A stretch of DNA of 64,000 nt from an uncultured Clostridia bacterium (GTDB lineage: Bacteria > Bacillota > Clostridia > Christensenellales > UBA1242): positions 1 to 64,000 of the forward strand of contig CALVTJ010000005.1 of assembly GCA_944362545.1 (NCBI GenBank). Direction: 5' to 3'. The notes under the pieces were generated by a model. It was given only the letters and a program-made list of their open reading frames with translations. It did no database searches and was not told the DNA's origin. Below, in pieces: positions 8,396 through 17,667 of the stretch; position 1 is the first letter of the stretch, and each line of letters opens with the position of its first letter. The translations under genes and the position numbers were made by a program.

Positions 8396-9451
8396 ATGTT
8401 TACCATAAGTCTTTGTATGATTGTCAAAAATGAAGAAAAGACACTGGGGCGCATTCTGAAAATCGCTCAAAATTTTGCCGATGAAATCATCATTGTTGAC
8501 ACAGGCTCAACCGACAAAACCAAAGAAATAGCAAAAAATTACACCGACAAAATATTTGACTTCACATGGTGTGATGATTTTTCGAAAGCGAGAAATTTTT
8601 CCTTTTCAAAAGCCACCTGTGATTATCAAATGTGGCTTGATGCCGATGATGTGATAACTGATGAAAATGTTTCAAAAATAATAGCCTTGAAAACAAATTT
8701 TGACACATCAGTGGATGTTTTTGAGTTTAAATATTCCACCGGTTTTGACCAAAACAATCATCCTGTTTTGACCTATTTTCGAGAACGACTTTTAAAGCGC
8801 AATGACCATTTTTTCTGGCAAGGCTTTGTGCATGAAGCCATTGCCCCGTTTGGAAAGATTGAATATCTTGACATTGAAATTGAACACCGAAAAGAAAAAA
8901 TAGATGATGACAAACGAAATTTGAATTTATACCGCAAAGCAATTAGGCGAGGTGTTAAATTCAATGCGCGAGAAAGATATTATTATTCGCGTGAACTTTT
9001 CTACAATGGCTATGTCACTTCCACTATCAAAAATCTGAAAAAATTTTTGAAAATGCCAAACATATATCCACCCGACAGGCGTGGTGCACATATCATGCTT
9101 GCCGATTGTTTTTTGATGAAAAATAAACTTGAAAAAGCGGTGGAGATTTTGCTCAAATGTCTAAAAAACCACACTCCCGATGCAGAAATTTGTTGCAAAC
9201 TCGGTCATTTATTTGATTTAAAAAATGAAAATGAAAGTGCAATTTTTTGGTATAAATCTGCCCTTGTCTGTCCGCCACAAAAAAACGGATTTGTCATGCG
9301 TGACTACTCTGATATCACACCTTTTTTAGAACTAACAAAACTTCTTTACCACACCGACTACAAGCAGTCAAAACTTTTCCATGAAAAAGCAAAAAATGTT
9401 CGCCCAAACCACCCTTCCGTGATTTTCAACGAACAGTTTTTTCGTGATTAA
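8396..9451 (+). CDS. Family 2 glycosyltransferase with C-terminal TPR-like region
   Basis: The 351-residue protein has an N-terminal GT-A fold. ISLCMIVKNEEKTLGRIL opens the nucleotide-sugar site, IIIVDTGSTDKT follows, and MWLDADDV holds the DxD metal motif (Asp82-Asp84). Residues from about 200 on are helical, with repeats such as AHIMLADCFLMKNKLEKA and CCKLGHLFDLKNENESA that look like tetratricopeptide units. This GT2-TPR arrangement is common in Bacillota for enzymes that glycosylate proteins or peptides (SunS-like). The substrate here is unknown. The ATG at 8396 has AAGGAGAAGTA before it. There is no signal peptide, so it acts in the cytoplasm. It stands alone, divergent from the DegV gene. 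Confidence 0.85.
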   Translation: MFTISLCMIVKNEEKTLGRILKIAQNFADEIIIVDTGSTDKTKEIAKNYTDKIFDFTWCDDFSKARNFSFSKATCDYQMWLDADDVITDENVSKIIALKTNFDTSVDVFEFKYSTGFDQNNHPVLTYFRERLLKRNDHFFWQGFVHEAIAPFGKIEYLDIEIEHRKEKIDDDKRNLNLYRKAIRRGVKFNARERYYYSRELFYNGYVTSTIKNLKKFLKMPNIYPPDRRGAHIMLADCFLMKNKLEKAVEILLKCLKNHTPDAEICCKLGHLFDLKNENESAIFWYKSALVCPPQKNGFVMRDYSDITPFLELTKLLYHTDYKQSKLFHEKAKNVRPNHPSVIFNEQFFRD

Positions 9452-9477
9452 GTTTTCAAAATTTAAGCACATGAAAA

Positions 9478-11061
9478 TCAAAACAGTCCTGTGATGTTTC
9501 CGTTTTCATCAATCTTCATGTTGAGATAATTTGACTTTTTCCCAAGTGCTGGCATCAAAAGCATGTTTCCAGCAATGGCAACAATCATCCTTGCCCCACT
9601 TCGAATTTCAATGTCAGTCACATTAAAGACAAAATCTTTTGGTGCACCGAGCAAATTTTTGTCATCCGAAAAAGAAAATTGTGTTTTTGCAATATTGACA
9701 AAAAACTTTGAAAATCCAAACTTGTTTGCAAGTTTGATTTTTTCATTTGCCACATCACTGTAAACCACCCGTTTTGCTCCATAGATGTTTTTTGCAATCT
9801 TTTCAATCTTTTGCTTTATGGTGTCATCCATGTCATAACAATAATGAAGACTGCTCTTTTCTTTTGATTTTTTCACCACCACTTTTGCAAGGTTGACACA
9901 ACCTTTTCCGCCCTTGTCAAAGGCATCGCAAACCACTGTTTCCACTCCTTGTTTTTCACAGAGAACCTGTAAAAGTTTGACATCTTCTTCGCTGTCATCA
10001 CTATGTCTGTTTATTGCCACAACAAGTGGAAGTTTGTAAAAATCTTTGATATTTTCAATGTGTTTTCTGACATTTTCAAATCCTTTCACAAGGTCGCCAC
10101 CACCATGTTCTTTTGTCACCTTGACCACCACAACAAGCACCACAACATCCGGTGTCTTTTTCAAAATTCTGGTCTTGATGTCCAAAAATTTTTCGGCTCC
10201 AAGGTCACCTCCAAACCCGGCTTCTGTCACACAAAAGTCCGCATGCGAAAGAGCAAATTTTGTCGCAATCACACTGTTGCAACCATGCGCAATGTTTGCA
10301 AATGGTCCAAGATGAACAAGTGCCGGTGTGCCAAGCAAGGTCTGCACCAAGTTTGGCTTTATTGCATCCTTCAAAAGCAGAGTCATAGCATCTTCTGCGT
10401 GCAAATCTTTGGCAAAAATCGGTTTGCCTTTTTTGTTTAATGCAACAAGGATGTTTCCAAGATTGGTCTTTAAATCTTTCAAATTTTCACTCAAACAGAG
10501 AATCGCCATAACTTCACTTGCCGCTGTGATGTTGAAACCTGTTTCCATCGTTTTGTCGCCTATTTGATAACTTATCTTCCGCAAACTTCTGTCGTTTACA
10601 TCAAGGCAACGCTTGAAGAAAATTTTGTCGGTGTCAATGTCAAGTGAATTGCCCTGAAAAATGTGATTGTCAATGATTGAAGAAAGAAGATTGTTAGCCT
10701 GTGCAATGGCATGAAAATCTCCAGTAAAGTGCAAATTTATCTCATCGCTCGGTTCCACCTTTGAAAGCCCGCCACCTGTTGCTCCGCCCTTTATACCAAA
10801 CACCGGACCCATTGAAGGTTCGCGAAGCGCCAGCATAACATTTTTCTTCAAAAGCGAAAGTGCATCCGCAAGCCCAATTGAAATTGTTGTTTTGCCAATG
10901 CCGGTCTTATTTGAAGTCATGGCGGTCACAAGCACAAGTTTGCCATTTTTCTTTCCTTTTTCGTTTTTTACCTTTGCTATGTATTGACCATGCAAGCTCA
11001 ATTCATTTTTTTTAATGCCTACTCTTTTTGCCACTTTTCCTATTTCTTTCAATTTTTGCAT
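9478..11061 (-). CDS. fhs: Formate--tetrahydrofolate ligase
   Basis: The 527-residue enzyme makes 10-formyl-tetrahydrofolate from formate, ATP and THF. Family segments include REPSMGPVFGIKGGATGGG, NLHFTGDFHAI, DVNDRSLR, TGFNITAASEVMAILCL, GPFANIAHGCNS, TEAGFGGDLGAEKF and the C-terminal GNMLLMPALGK. It is somewhat shorter than the usual 550-560 residues. The ATP-binding loop reads SNKTGIGKTT (50-59) where most family members have a TPxGEGKTT form. The glycine-lysine core is kept. The enzyme supplies C1 units for purines or, with pta-ackA, a fermentative C1 route. It is convergent with the glycosyltransferase gene and has a decayed gene upstream. Confidence 0.95.
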   Translation of the reverse strand: MQKLKEIGKVAKRVGIKKNELSLHGQYIAKVKNEKGKKNGKLVLVTAMTSNKTGIGKTTISIGLADALSLLKKNVMLALREPSMGPVFGIKGGATGGGLSKVEPSDEINLHFTGDFHAIAQANNLLSSIIDNHIFQGNSLDIDTDKIFFKRCLDVNDRSLRKISYQIGDKTMETGFNITAASEVMAILCLSENLKDLKTNLGNILVALNKKGKPIFAKDLHAEDAMTLLLKDAIKPNLVQTLLGTPALVHLGPFANIAHGCNSVIATKFALSHADFCVTEAGFGGDLGAEKFLDIKTRILKKTPDVVVLVVVVKVTKEHGGGDLVKGFENVRKHIENIKDFYKLPLVVAINRHSDDSEEDVKLLQVLCEKQGVETVVCDAFDKGGKGCVNLAKVVVKKSKEKSSLHYCYDMDDTIKQKIEKIAKNIYGAKRVVYSDVANEKIKLANKFGFSKFFVNIAKTQFSFSDDKNLLGAPKDFVFNVTDIEIRSGARMIVAIAGNMLLMPALGKKSNYLNMKIDENGNITGLF

Positions 11062-11088
11062 AACATCACCACCTTTTGCAAGATTATA

Positions 11089-12163
11089 TCACAAAAGCAT
11101 CCGCATCCAAAACAAAAAACCTGTTTGACAAAAGAAAAGTGCACAGACAAATCTCATGCACTTTGATTTTTTAAATATCTTGCAATTCAACACTTCTATT
11201 TGACAGAATCTCTCTTGATGTTTTTCATGTCTAACTTCCACCAAAATACCTGTTTGAAATTTCTTCGGATAAAGATTACAACCATGGTTTTTACGCCTTG
11301 AACACTCACTTTTGGGGCAGTTTATCCTTCCGCTTATTCTCTTTCTTGTACAACCAAAATTTCCGAAACATCGACAAAAATTTCCTCGCAGTTTATCAAG
11401 CAAGCAGATATCGCAAACATAACTTACATCAGGAAACACTGGCACGATCGGCTCCGGTGTTTCAAGAATGGTCGTCTGCACTGTGTTGCTGACAAAAATC
11501 GTTGGTGGAAAGGTGAAAGTGTCGGTCACGATGGAAAAATTTGAAACAACAGCCATGTCAGTTTACCGTCACATCAAACTCTACGACCGTGCTTGCACCA
11601 ACCGCCAAATTGGCAAGTGGAAAACCATTTGCAGGATTGTATGCCGGCTGTGCGATTTGTCATCGCTTCAATAAGTGCCGGCACACCTTCGACAGAATAT
11701 GTGCCATTTCCGGAAGTTTGAAGAATGGAAGTGACATTTGCCGAACGAACATAAAAGCCAACTGTGATGTTGTTTACATTGATGTTGAAAGTTTGACTTG
11801 TCAGCACATCAGGAGAGATGACTTCTGTCCCACTTGGTGTCGTGAAATTTATTGAATTGTCGATAAGATTTGAAATATTGTTTGCGGTTGATCGAAAAAG
11901 ACCACCCCAAACCAATTCGGCATACAAAACCGAACTTCCAACAGGAAGGTCTAAGATTGCGCTTGAACCATTTTGCAAATAGTTTAAAGTTGTTCCGAGG
12001 GGGAAATTGTTGACTTGAAGAGTGTTGTCAAGTGAAGTAAACCCCCAATAGAGCCTTGCACACCTGCACTGTTTGCGTTTGCAAGTTTGCTTAACCCCAA
12101 GGTGTTTCCAACAAAAACAATTCCCCCACGCCTTATATTTGAATATCTTTGAATGAATGACAT
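11089..12163 (-). pseudogene. Frameshifted remnant of a DUF11-type surface protein
   Basis: The reading starts at an ATG (12163) as MSFIQRYSNIRRGGIVFVGN. It continues normally to GVQGSIG and then shifts frame at a run of five C residues (12042-12046 on the plus strand). In the next frame it reads TSLDNTLQVNNFPLG and then SSAILDLPVGSSVLYAELVWGG through EGVPALIEAMTNRTAG (about 11655). A further jump leads to NPANGFPLANLAVG and VVEFDVTVN, the typical end of a DUF11 domain, followed by a stop. A third frame continues AVVSNFSIVTDTFTF and FVSNTVQTTI. At least two frame changes plus an apparent internal deletion therefore separate recognisable pieces. Beyond about 11430 I recognise nothing. Intact relatives are secreted or surface-associated repeat proteins. 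Confidence 0.75.
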
Positions 12164-12270
12164 ATTTTTTCTACTGTCAAAATCATTCTATTCAAAAAAG
12201 TCAAAGATGTTTTTCAAATATACTCCCAAATCGAAAAATAAGATGTTTTGTCAATCTCTTTCTAACGAGC

Positions 12271-12297
12271 ACAAAAAAATAGTGGAAAATCCACTAT
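12271..12297 (-). terminator. Terminator of the 273-residue unknown gene
   Basis: The 8-bp stem ATAGTGGA/TCCACTAT (12279-12286 with 12290-12297) has an AAA loop and is followed on the minus strand by TTTTTT. It sits seven bases after the stop at 12304. Confidence 0.7.
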
Positions 12298-12303
12298 CTT
12301 TTC

Positions 12304-13125
12304 TTATTCTTCATCGCCCTGACCATCATTTTCGCCATCTTCGGCAAGATATTCATAATAATTGTAAATTATATCATTTAAATCATCCACCAAATGTCTG
12401 ACATTTTTAAATTTCTTTGCAGTGTAATTGAGCCCAATAATCAGCCCATTTATAACCATCAAATCTCTCTTTTCGCTTGCTTTAATAATGGAATTTACCA
12501 CAAATTCAACATCATCCAAAACATCTGTTCGTTTTTTCTCAAACTTCAAAATTGCCAATATTTGATTGCATGATTTGACAATTTCGGCAAGGAGTTCATC
12601 AAGGTGCGGGAATTGTGCTTCTTCCTGTTTTTTCTCTTCTTCTTTTTCAAACAATTTTTCTTCTTCTATCTGCTTTTTGATATCCTCAACCGTGATATTT
12701 GTGTCAAGTGAGAAAAACTTGCAAATTGTGTCCCTAAAAGGTCTTATTATCTTTTCCAAAAAGTTTTGCATTGGTGTCAACTTTTTGTCCTGAAAATAGG
12801 TTTCGAGAAATTGGTTGGCATTGAGTTTGTCATTGATAATATCATTGAAAATTGTCACCGACAAAGCAAGTCTTTTCTTGTCATCAGTTGGAATTGTCAC
12901 TTTGGTGCTTCCGCTCTTTCTGTCAAGAGAAAAAGCCTTGGAAAATTCGGTTTCTTCATCAAAGTTTTCCAAACATTCTCCCAAAAGGTCCAAAACATCT
13001 TCACTTTTTGTCATAACGGACAAAAATTTGTCAAGTTTTTTGTTTAAATCCAAAAACTTTCCTGTCAACATATCATTGCAAGCAACTACAAACTTTTCCA
13101 CATCCAAAATGTTTTTTGCTTCCAT
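12304..13125 (-). CDS. Conserved-looking helical protein of unknown function
   Basis: I do not recognise this 273-residue protein. It has no signal peptide or membrane segment. It looks mostly alpha-helical, with a charged Glu/Lys segment (EEEKLFEKEEEKKQEEAQ, about 150-167) that may be a coiled-coil hinge, and an acidic C-terminus. The ATG at 13125 has GGGAGGATTC upstream and is preferred over the longer frame. It is divergent from the DUF4364 gene and has its own terminator. A cytoplasmic structural or regulatory role is possible, but no function can be assigned. Confidence 0.7.
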   Translation of the reverse strand: MEAKNILDVEKFVVACNDMLTGKFLDLNKKLDKFLSVMTKSEDVLDLLGECLENFDEETEFSKAFSLDRKSGSTKVTIPTDDKKRLALSVTIFNDIINDKLNANQFLETYFQDKKLTPMQNFLEKIIRPFRDTICKFFSLDTNITVEDIKKQIEEEKLFEKEEEKKQEEAQFPHLDELLAEIVKSCNQILAILKFEKKRTDVLDDVEFVVNSIIKASEKRDLMVINGLIIGLNYTAKKFKNVRHLVDDLNDIIYNYYEYLAEDGENDGQGDEE

Positions 13126-13227
13126 GAATCCTCCCAAGCCCTTTTGTGACTTCACAAAATCTATTCTTAAACATTTTAACACATTATCACAAAAAAACAA
13201 ATAAATTTGCAAACAAGGCAGAAAAAA

Positions 13228-13256
13228 TTGCTTTTTTTTGCAAATTCATATAAAAT
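13228..13256 (+). promoter_or_regulatory. Promoter of the DUF4364 gene
   Basis: TTGCTT (13228-13233), a 17-bp spacer and TAAAAT (13251-13256), about 44 bases before the ATG. TTGGAG precedes that ATG at ribosome-binding distance. Confidence 0.6.
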
Positions 13257-13299
13257 CATTTATAGACAAAGTTATAACAATCTTTAACTTGGAGTTTTT

Positions 13300-13833
13300 A
13301 TGGATTATGATGCAGTCACAAACAAATTGATAATTCTCTTCTGCATGGACAAAATGGAAATGCCCCTGACAGAAAACTCTATCATTGAGATTTGTTCTGT
13401 AAAAAACAATTGGATAAATTACATGGACTGCCTTGACCTTCTCTACCAACTCTCCGAAGCAAAACTTATCTACAAAACCGAGTGCAAAGAAGGCGAAATG
13501 CGCTACAATCTCACATTTGAAGGCAGAGATTGCCTGTCTTATTTTTACAAACGCATTCCAAATGCTCTGCGTGATGAAATCACAAACTATGCCAAGGCAA
13601 ATCGCCTGTCCATCAAGCAGTCGCAAGAATATTATGCAAACTACACCGATGCCGATGATGGTTCTTATCTTGTGACCATGCGCATTTACGAAAGTTTGAT
13701 AAGCACCCCACTTTTTGAAATCAAGGTCAAAGCACCAACCCGCCAATCAGCAGAAGAAGCCTGCAAAAAGTGGAGACAAAATGCCCCAAACATATATGAA
13801 TATATCTTTGAAAATTTGATAAACACAGATTAA
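13300..13833 (+). CDS. DUF4364 family protein, predicted winged-helix regulator
   Basis: The 177-residue protein begins with the family pattern NKLIILFCMDKMEMPLTEN followed by the helical segment NNWINYMDCLDLLYQLSEAKLI. It has the make-up of a PadR/MarR-like winged helix, then a beta-rich C-terminal part from about residue 115. DUF4364 proteins are small putative DNA-binding proteins of Bacillota whose targets are not known. The gene lies just upstream of an ABC exporter pair that has its own promoter. It might control that pair, but this is position-based inference only. The ribosome binding site is TTGGAG, six bases before the ATG. Confidence 0.8.
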   Translation: MDYDAVTNKLIILFCMDKMEMPLTENSIIEICSVKNNWINYMDCLDLLYQLSEAKLIYKTECKEGEMRYNLTFEGRDCLSYFYKRIPNALRDEITNYAKANRLSIKQSQEYYANYTDADDGSYLVTMRIYESLISTPLFEIKVKAPTRQSAEEACKKWRQNAPNIYEYIFENLINTD

Positions 13834-13852
13834 GGCCTTTCAAGCCTTTTTT
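13832..13852 (+). terminator. Weak terminator after the DUF4364 gene
   Basis: A short stem AAGGC/GCCTT (13832-13836 with 13844-13848) runs into TTTTTT and begins inside the stop codon. The stem is only 5 bp, so it may terminate inefficiently. Confidence 0.4.
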
Positions 13853-13879
13853 CTTTGTCCAAATTTAAAGAACAAACTC

Positions 13880-13908
13880 TTTACTTTTCGGCCGGTTTTT
13901 GGTATAAT
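13880..13908 (+). promoter_or_regulatory. Leaderless promoter of the ABC exporter operon
   Basis: TTTACT (13880-13885), a 17-bp spacer and TATAAT (13903-13908) with an extended TGG just before it. Six bases (ATTTTT) then separate the -10 from the ATG at 13915. No ribosome binding site exists in this gap, so transcription should begin at the start codon. Confidence 0.65.
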
Positions 13909-13914
13909 ATTTTT

Positions 13915-14841
13915 ATGAGCGAAAACAAAATTCTTGAAGTCAAAAATCTCACAGTCATGATGAAGGAACGCTTTCTTGTCAAAGATGTGAGTTTTTCTGT
14001 GGAAAATGGCGAATGTGTTGGCATCATCGGACAGGATAGGTCAGGAAAAACCAGCCTTATAAAAGCGATTGCCGGTTCTCTTCCAATCAGTTTTGGACAA
14101 GTGATAATCGATGGAAACGACATCTCTCAAAATTCACAAATTTTGAAAGAAGTGAGCATTTGTCTCGACCCGCCTATGTTTTTCAAATATCAATCTGTCT
14201 TTGAAAACATGAAGTTCTTAACATCTCTCAACGAAGACACAACAAAAGAGGACATCTTGAAAGTGTTGAGTGATTTCGGTCTTGCACACAAAAAAAACAC
14301 AAAAGTGTTGTTTTTGTCCTATTATGAAAAGAAATTGATGGCACTTGCGCTGGCATTTTTGACCAAGGCAAAACTCTTTTTGCTTGATGAACCTTTCAAA
14401 AGTCTGCCACCCGACAATGTGGATGACATTAAAAAACATATAAAACAAATAAGAAAACAAGGCACAAGCATCATCATAACTTCGCGAAATCTTGAAACAA
14501 TAGAAGATATGTGTGACAGATTTATTTTTATGGAAGACAGAAGCATCATCAGTTATCTTTCAAACGAACAGTGTCAAGATTTTGATGAAAACAAAACTTA
14601 TGCCTTTGTTGCCGTCAAATATCCGCACTATGCAGGCAAACTCATCACCGACAGTTTTGGCATGAATGTCAAACTGCTTGGAAACAAAGTCCTGTTTGAC
14701 ACGGATGAAGACACATTGGCTGATATTGTCAAATTTCTCACAAAAAACCGCATTACCATCTTCAAAGCGGGATATTTGAGCAAAAAAGCGGAAAAGATTT
14801 TTGCCGACCTTGCTCCTTTTTATAAGGAGGTTAAGTCATGA
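13915..14841 (+). CDS. ABC transporter ATP-binding protein (exporter type)
   Basis: The 308-residue ATPase has a Walker A motif GQDRSGKT (39-46) and a Walker B motif LFLLDEP. In the signature position it reads LSYYEKK instead of LSGGQ. An IIITSRNLETIEDMCDRF segment stands in the H-loop region where the switch histidine would be, and no histidine is visible there. The family is the ATPase of two-gene ABC-2 exporters. A C-terminal domain of about 90 residues follows the nucleotide-binding domain. The ATG at 13915 is chosen because it fits both the family start and the promoter geometry. The stop overlaps the permease start as ATGA, so the two are translated together. The altered signature suggests slowed or regulated ATP use. 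Confidence 0.88.
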   Translation: MSENKILEVKNLTVMMKERFLVKDVSFSVENGECVGIIGQDRSGKTSLIKAIAGSLPISFGQVIIDGNDISQNSQILKEVSICLDPPMFFKYQSVFENMKFLTSLNEDTTKEDILKVLSDFGLAHKKNTKVLFLSYYEKKLMALALAFLTKAKLFLLDEPFKSLPPDNVDDIKKHIKQIRKQGTSIIITSRNLETIEDMCDRFIFMEDRSIISYLSNEQCQDFDENKTYAFVAVKYPHYAGKLITDSFGMNVKLLGNKVLFDTDEDTLADIVKFLTKNRITIFKAGYLSKKAEKIFADLAPFYKEVKS

Positions 14842-16550
14842 AAAAGATTTTCAAAATAGCCTCCTATGATTTCAAAAGACTGATGTTCAACCCCATCAGC
14901 ATTGCCGGACTTGTTGTTGTGCTTTTGCTCTGTGTGATTTTGGGTTTTTCATACAAAATCACCCCATCGACAGATTACAGCGCAAATGTTTCTGGCTCGA
15001 CAACACAAAATGTCTATGAAAACTTCACCTATCGTCTAAATCCAGATGAAGACAACAAGCATGACCTTGATGCACTTTTGACAGATGCGGAAAATTATTT
15101 AACCGCAATGCAAAACAGCCTTGATTACGAAACGCTTGACTCAATCAACAGAGACTTTCAAACCCTTGATGATTTTTTGGAGAAAATTTCAATCTATGAT
15201 GACCCAAGTTATGCGGATGAAGAAGAAGTGGAAAACTATGTGCAAAACTATGCAATAGCACCCACTCAAGACCTTCACGATTTTATTCTGTATTTTGATG
15301 CACTGGGAGAATTTGAGAGCAATGTCATCTTCTCCACAAAAGATTTTGCCCGCCTGAGTGAAATTTCGGACACCTTTTTCGATATCATAGCAAGCAGTGA
15401 CACCATAACCATTCTTGATAATTTTGGTGCAAACAGAGGACTCATTGAAGAAATGAACCGAATTGTCAACGGAGCGTTTGTAGAAGGGCGTTTAGACAGC
15501 CAACTTGTGCAGGATTTACAGACAAATTACATAGACAAAGCGCAAACAAAACTTGCTGACATTGAAAACGAAATTGAAAACTTAAACAGCTCTGTCACCT
15601 CCTATGACACCACTCACAGAGAAGAGATGACAAGTTTGATATCAAACTACAAACTCACTTGTGAAAGTGCAAAAAGAGGCGTGGAACTTGAACTGCACCT
15701 TTTCATAGCAGATGCCATTGAAAGAAAGTTTGGAAGTTCCACAGAACTAACACACTTCACACACATTACTCAAGAAGATGCACAAGTGGCTCTCGCCAAA
15801 ATAAATTATTTTTTGGATGATGATGGTCTTTATTACACCGCCTATCAAACACCACTCAATTTCAACACTGCATCCTTTCAAGTCACACTCTATGACCAAG
15901 CATATTTCTTGATGGCAATCATCGGTTTTTTGACAGTGATATTTGGCATCTTTCTCACATACAAACTTTTTGGACTTGACCGCAGAAACGGCAAAATGGA
16001 CACCATTCTTTCGCAAAATGTCACCTTTGGACAGGTTTTTGTTGGAAAATTTTTGGCAATTATCTTCTGCACATTGTTTGTGCTAGTAGCCTTTTGCATT
16101 GTCAGTTTAACACTTGGTTCAATTTTTTATCCAGCGCTTCCAAACGGGATATTGGCAGTTTTCAACCTGTCATCACCTTACATCATAAGCCCATTTTTGT
16201 TCTTCCTTATCAAAATTTTGGGCATTGAATGTCAAGTGATTTTTTACAGTGTGATAACTCTTTTCCTTATGAACATCTCTCGAAAATTTGATGTTTGCTT
16301 TGTGATTGCACTCGTTATCTTTGCGGCTGCCACAATTTGCAATATCTTCTTGAATGGCTCGCTAGTTTACTGCTTGTTTCCATTCATCCACGCCGACCTT
16401 ACAGCCTTTCTCGGTGGTGGAACAATGCAAACCGGTTTCTTGCAAACATCACTTTATACATATGGAAATTTCTTCATTTCTCTTGCCTATTATCTTGTGG
16501 TTGTGATTTTGCTTTTCAGTTTCACAAAACAACTGTTCAAGAAAAATTAA
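14838..16550 (+). CDS. ABC-2 type exporter permease with large extracellular domain
   Basis: The 570-residue membrane protein has one N-terminal transmembrane helix (about residues 20-40). A helical, acidic extracellular domain of about 300 residues (41-350) follows, then five or more C-terminal helices. This arrangement is usual for ABC-2 permeases with an enlarged first outer loop. The segment LFGLDRRNGKMDTILSQ after the second helix is the cytoplasmic coupling region seen in this family. It is translationally coupled to the preceding ATPase. The cargo is unknown. Such pairs often export lipids, peptides or antibiotics. Confidence 0.85.
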   Translation: MKKIFKIASYDFKRLMFNPISIAGLVVVLLLCVILGFSYKITPSTDYSANVSGSTTQNVYENFTYRLNPDEDNKHDLDALLTDAENYLTAMQNSLDYETLDSINRDFQTLDDFLEKISIYDDPSYADEEEVENYVQNYAIAPTQDLHDFILYFDALGEFESNVIFSTKDFARLSEISDTFFDIIASSDTITILDNFGANRGLIEEMNRIVNGAFVEGRLDSQLVQDLQTNYIDKAQTKLADIENEIENLNSSVTSYDTTHREEMTSLISNYKLTCESAKRGVELELHLFIADAIERKFGSSTELTHFTHITQEDAQVALAKINYFLDDDGLYYTAYQTPLNFNTASFQVTLYDQAYFLMAIIGFLTVIFGIFLTYKLFGLDRRNGKMDTILSQNVTFGQVFVGKFLAIIFCTLFVLVAFCIVSLTLGSIFYPALPNGILAVFNLSSPYIISPFLFFLIKILGIECQVIFYSVITLFLMNISRKFDVCFVIALVIFAAATICNIFLNGSLVYCLFPFIHADLTAFLGGGTMQTGFLQTSLYTYGNFFISLAYYLVVVILLFSFTKQLFKKN

Positions 16551-16652
16551 ATCAATTTGATGCGAACAAAGGCATGTCATGCAAAGTCATTTTTTTTCGA
16601 AAAGCATATTAAGAAAAAATTAAAAATTTTTAAGTTTTTGACCGAAAAATAT

Positions 16653-16681
16653 TTGCCATAACACACGATTTTTGATATTAT
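16653..16681 (+). promoter_or_regulatory. Promoter of the second DegV gene
   Basis: TTGCCA (16653-16658), a 17-bp spacer and TATTAT (16676-16681), about 30 bases before the ATG. That ATG has ATAGGAGAAAC as its ribosome binding site. Confidence 0.6.
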
Positions 16682-16710
16682 AAAGATGTAAATATTTATA
16701 GGAGAAACAA

Positions 16711-17547
16711 ATGAACTACAAGATTGTCACCGAAGCATCAGTTGATATGCCAAAGGGTTTTGCCGAGGCAAATGATATAACGGTTTTGCCGATTGAGGTC
16801 AATTTCAATGGAGAACTCTATCCAGAAGGTTTGACAAACGATGAATTTTACAAAAAGTTGAAAGAAACTGGGGTTATTCCAAAGACCAGCCAACCAAATC
16901 AATACAAATTTGAAACAGCACTCACCCCTTATATAAACAAGGAAGATTGGTTTGTTTTTGTTATTGTCATCTCATCCGATCTTGCAGGGACAATTGCACA
17001 AGCAAAAAATGCGGTGGAAGGTTTGAACATGAAAAATGTCTACATTTGCGATAGCAGAGTGACCACTTTTGCAGAAGGAGCAATCATCGTAGAGCTTGTC
17101 AAATACCTCAAATCACACAAAAATATTACCCCACAACAAGCAATTGACTATCTTGAAAAACTCAAAAGCTCGGTAAAACTTATTGCTGTAATTGGTGATT
17201 TGAAATACCTCAAACAAGGTGGAAGGCTCTCTGCTACAAGTTATGTTGCAGCATCAGTTTTAGGTATCCGACCAATCATCAGCCTTGATGGTGGAAAGGT
17301 CAACAACATTGCCAAAAAGATTGGTGAAAAAGCAAACGAATATATGGTGGAATGTGCCAACAAAAGAAATAGAGATTTCCCAATTTACTTTGGGCATTCT
17401 GCAAACGAACAAATCATCAAAAAATTTATCAATAAATATGCTTTCAAGCTTGGCATTGACCCAGAAACGGCATCAATAAATGAAATTGGTTGTGTTGTCG
17501 GCACTCACGCTGGCCCAAATTGTTATGGAATGGTTTATTTCGTATAA
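16711..17547 (+). CDS. DegV family protein (second FakB-like)
   Basis: The 278-residue protein starts NYKIVTEASVDMP, in which the usual TDSxxD is replaced by TEASVD. It keeps KTSQPN, the SSDLAGT loop, LKYLKQGGRL and the ending GTHAGPNCYGMVYF. It should bind a fatty acid for presentation to a FakA-type kinase. It is only distantly similar to the DegV protein at 7396-8271, so the two probably prefer different acyl chains, as FakB paralogues commonly do. It is monocistronic, with its own promoter and a strong terminator shared with minE. Confidence 0.9.
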   Translation: MNYKIVTEASVDMPKGFAEANDITVLPIEVNFNGELYPEGLTNDEFYKKLKETGVIPKTSQPNQYKFETALTPYINKEDWFVFVIVISSDLAGTIAQAKNAVEGLNMKNVYICDSRVTTFAEGAIIVELVKYLKSHKNITPQQAIDYLEKLKSSVKLIAVIGDLKYLKQGGRLSATSYVAASVLGIRPIISLDGGKVNNIAKKIGEKANEYMVECANKRNRDFPIYFGHSANEQIIKKFINKYAFKLGIDPETASINEIGCVVGTHAGPNCYGMVYFV

Positions 17548-17578
17548 TCGCATAAATAAATAGAAAAACGGAAAGAAC

Positions 17579-17605
17579 AAAAACACCAACAAAATTGGTG
17601 TTTTT
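17579..17605. terminator. Bidirectional terminator between degV and minE
   Basis: An 11-bp stem AAAAACACCAA/TTGGTGTTTTT (17579-17589 with 17595-17605) has a 5-base loop. It has A-runs on one side and T-runs on the other and lies between convergent genes. Confidence 0.8.
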
Positions 17606-17667
17606 TCTTTAAAATTTTTGCAAAATGCGCAAAAAACAACATCACACACATAACTTTTTCGCGCAAA

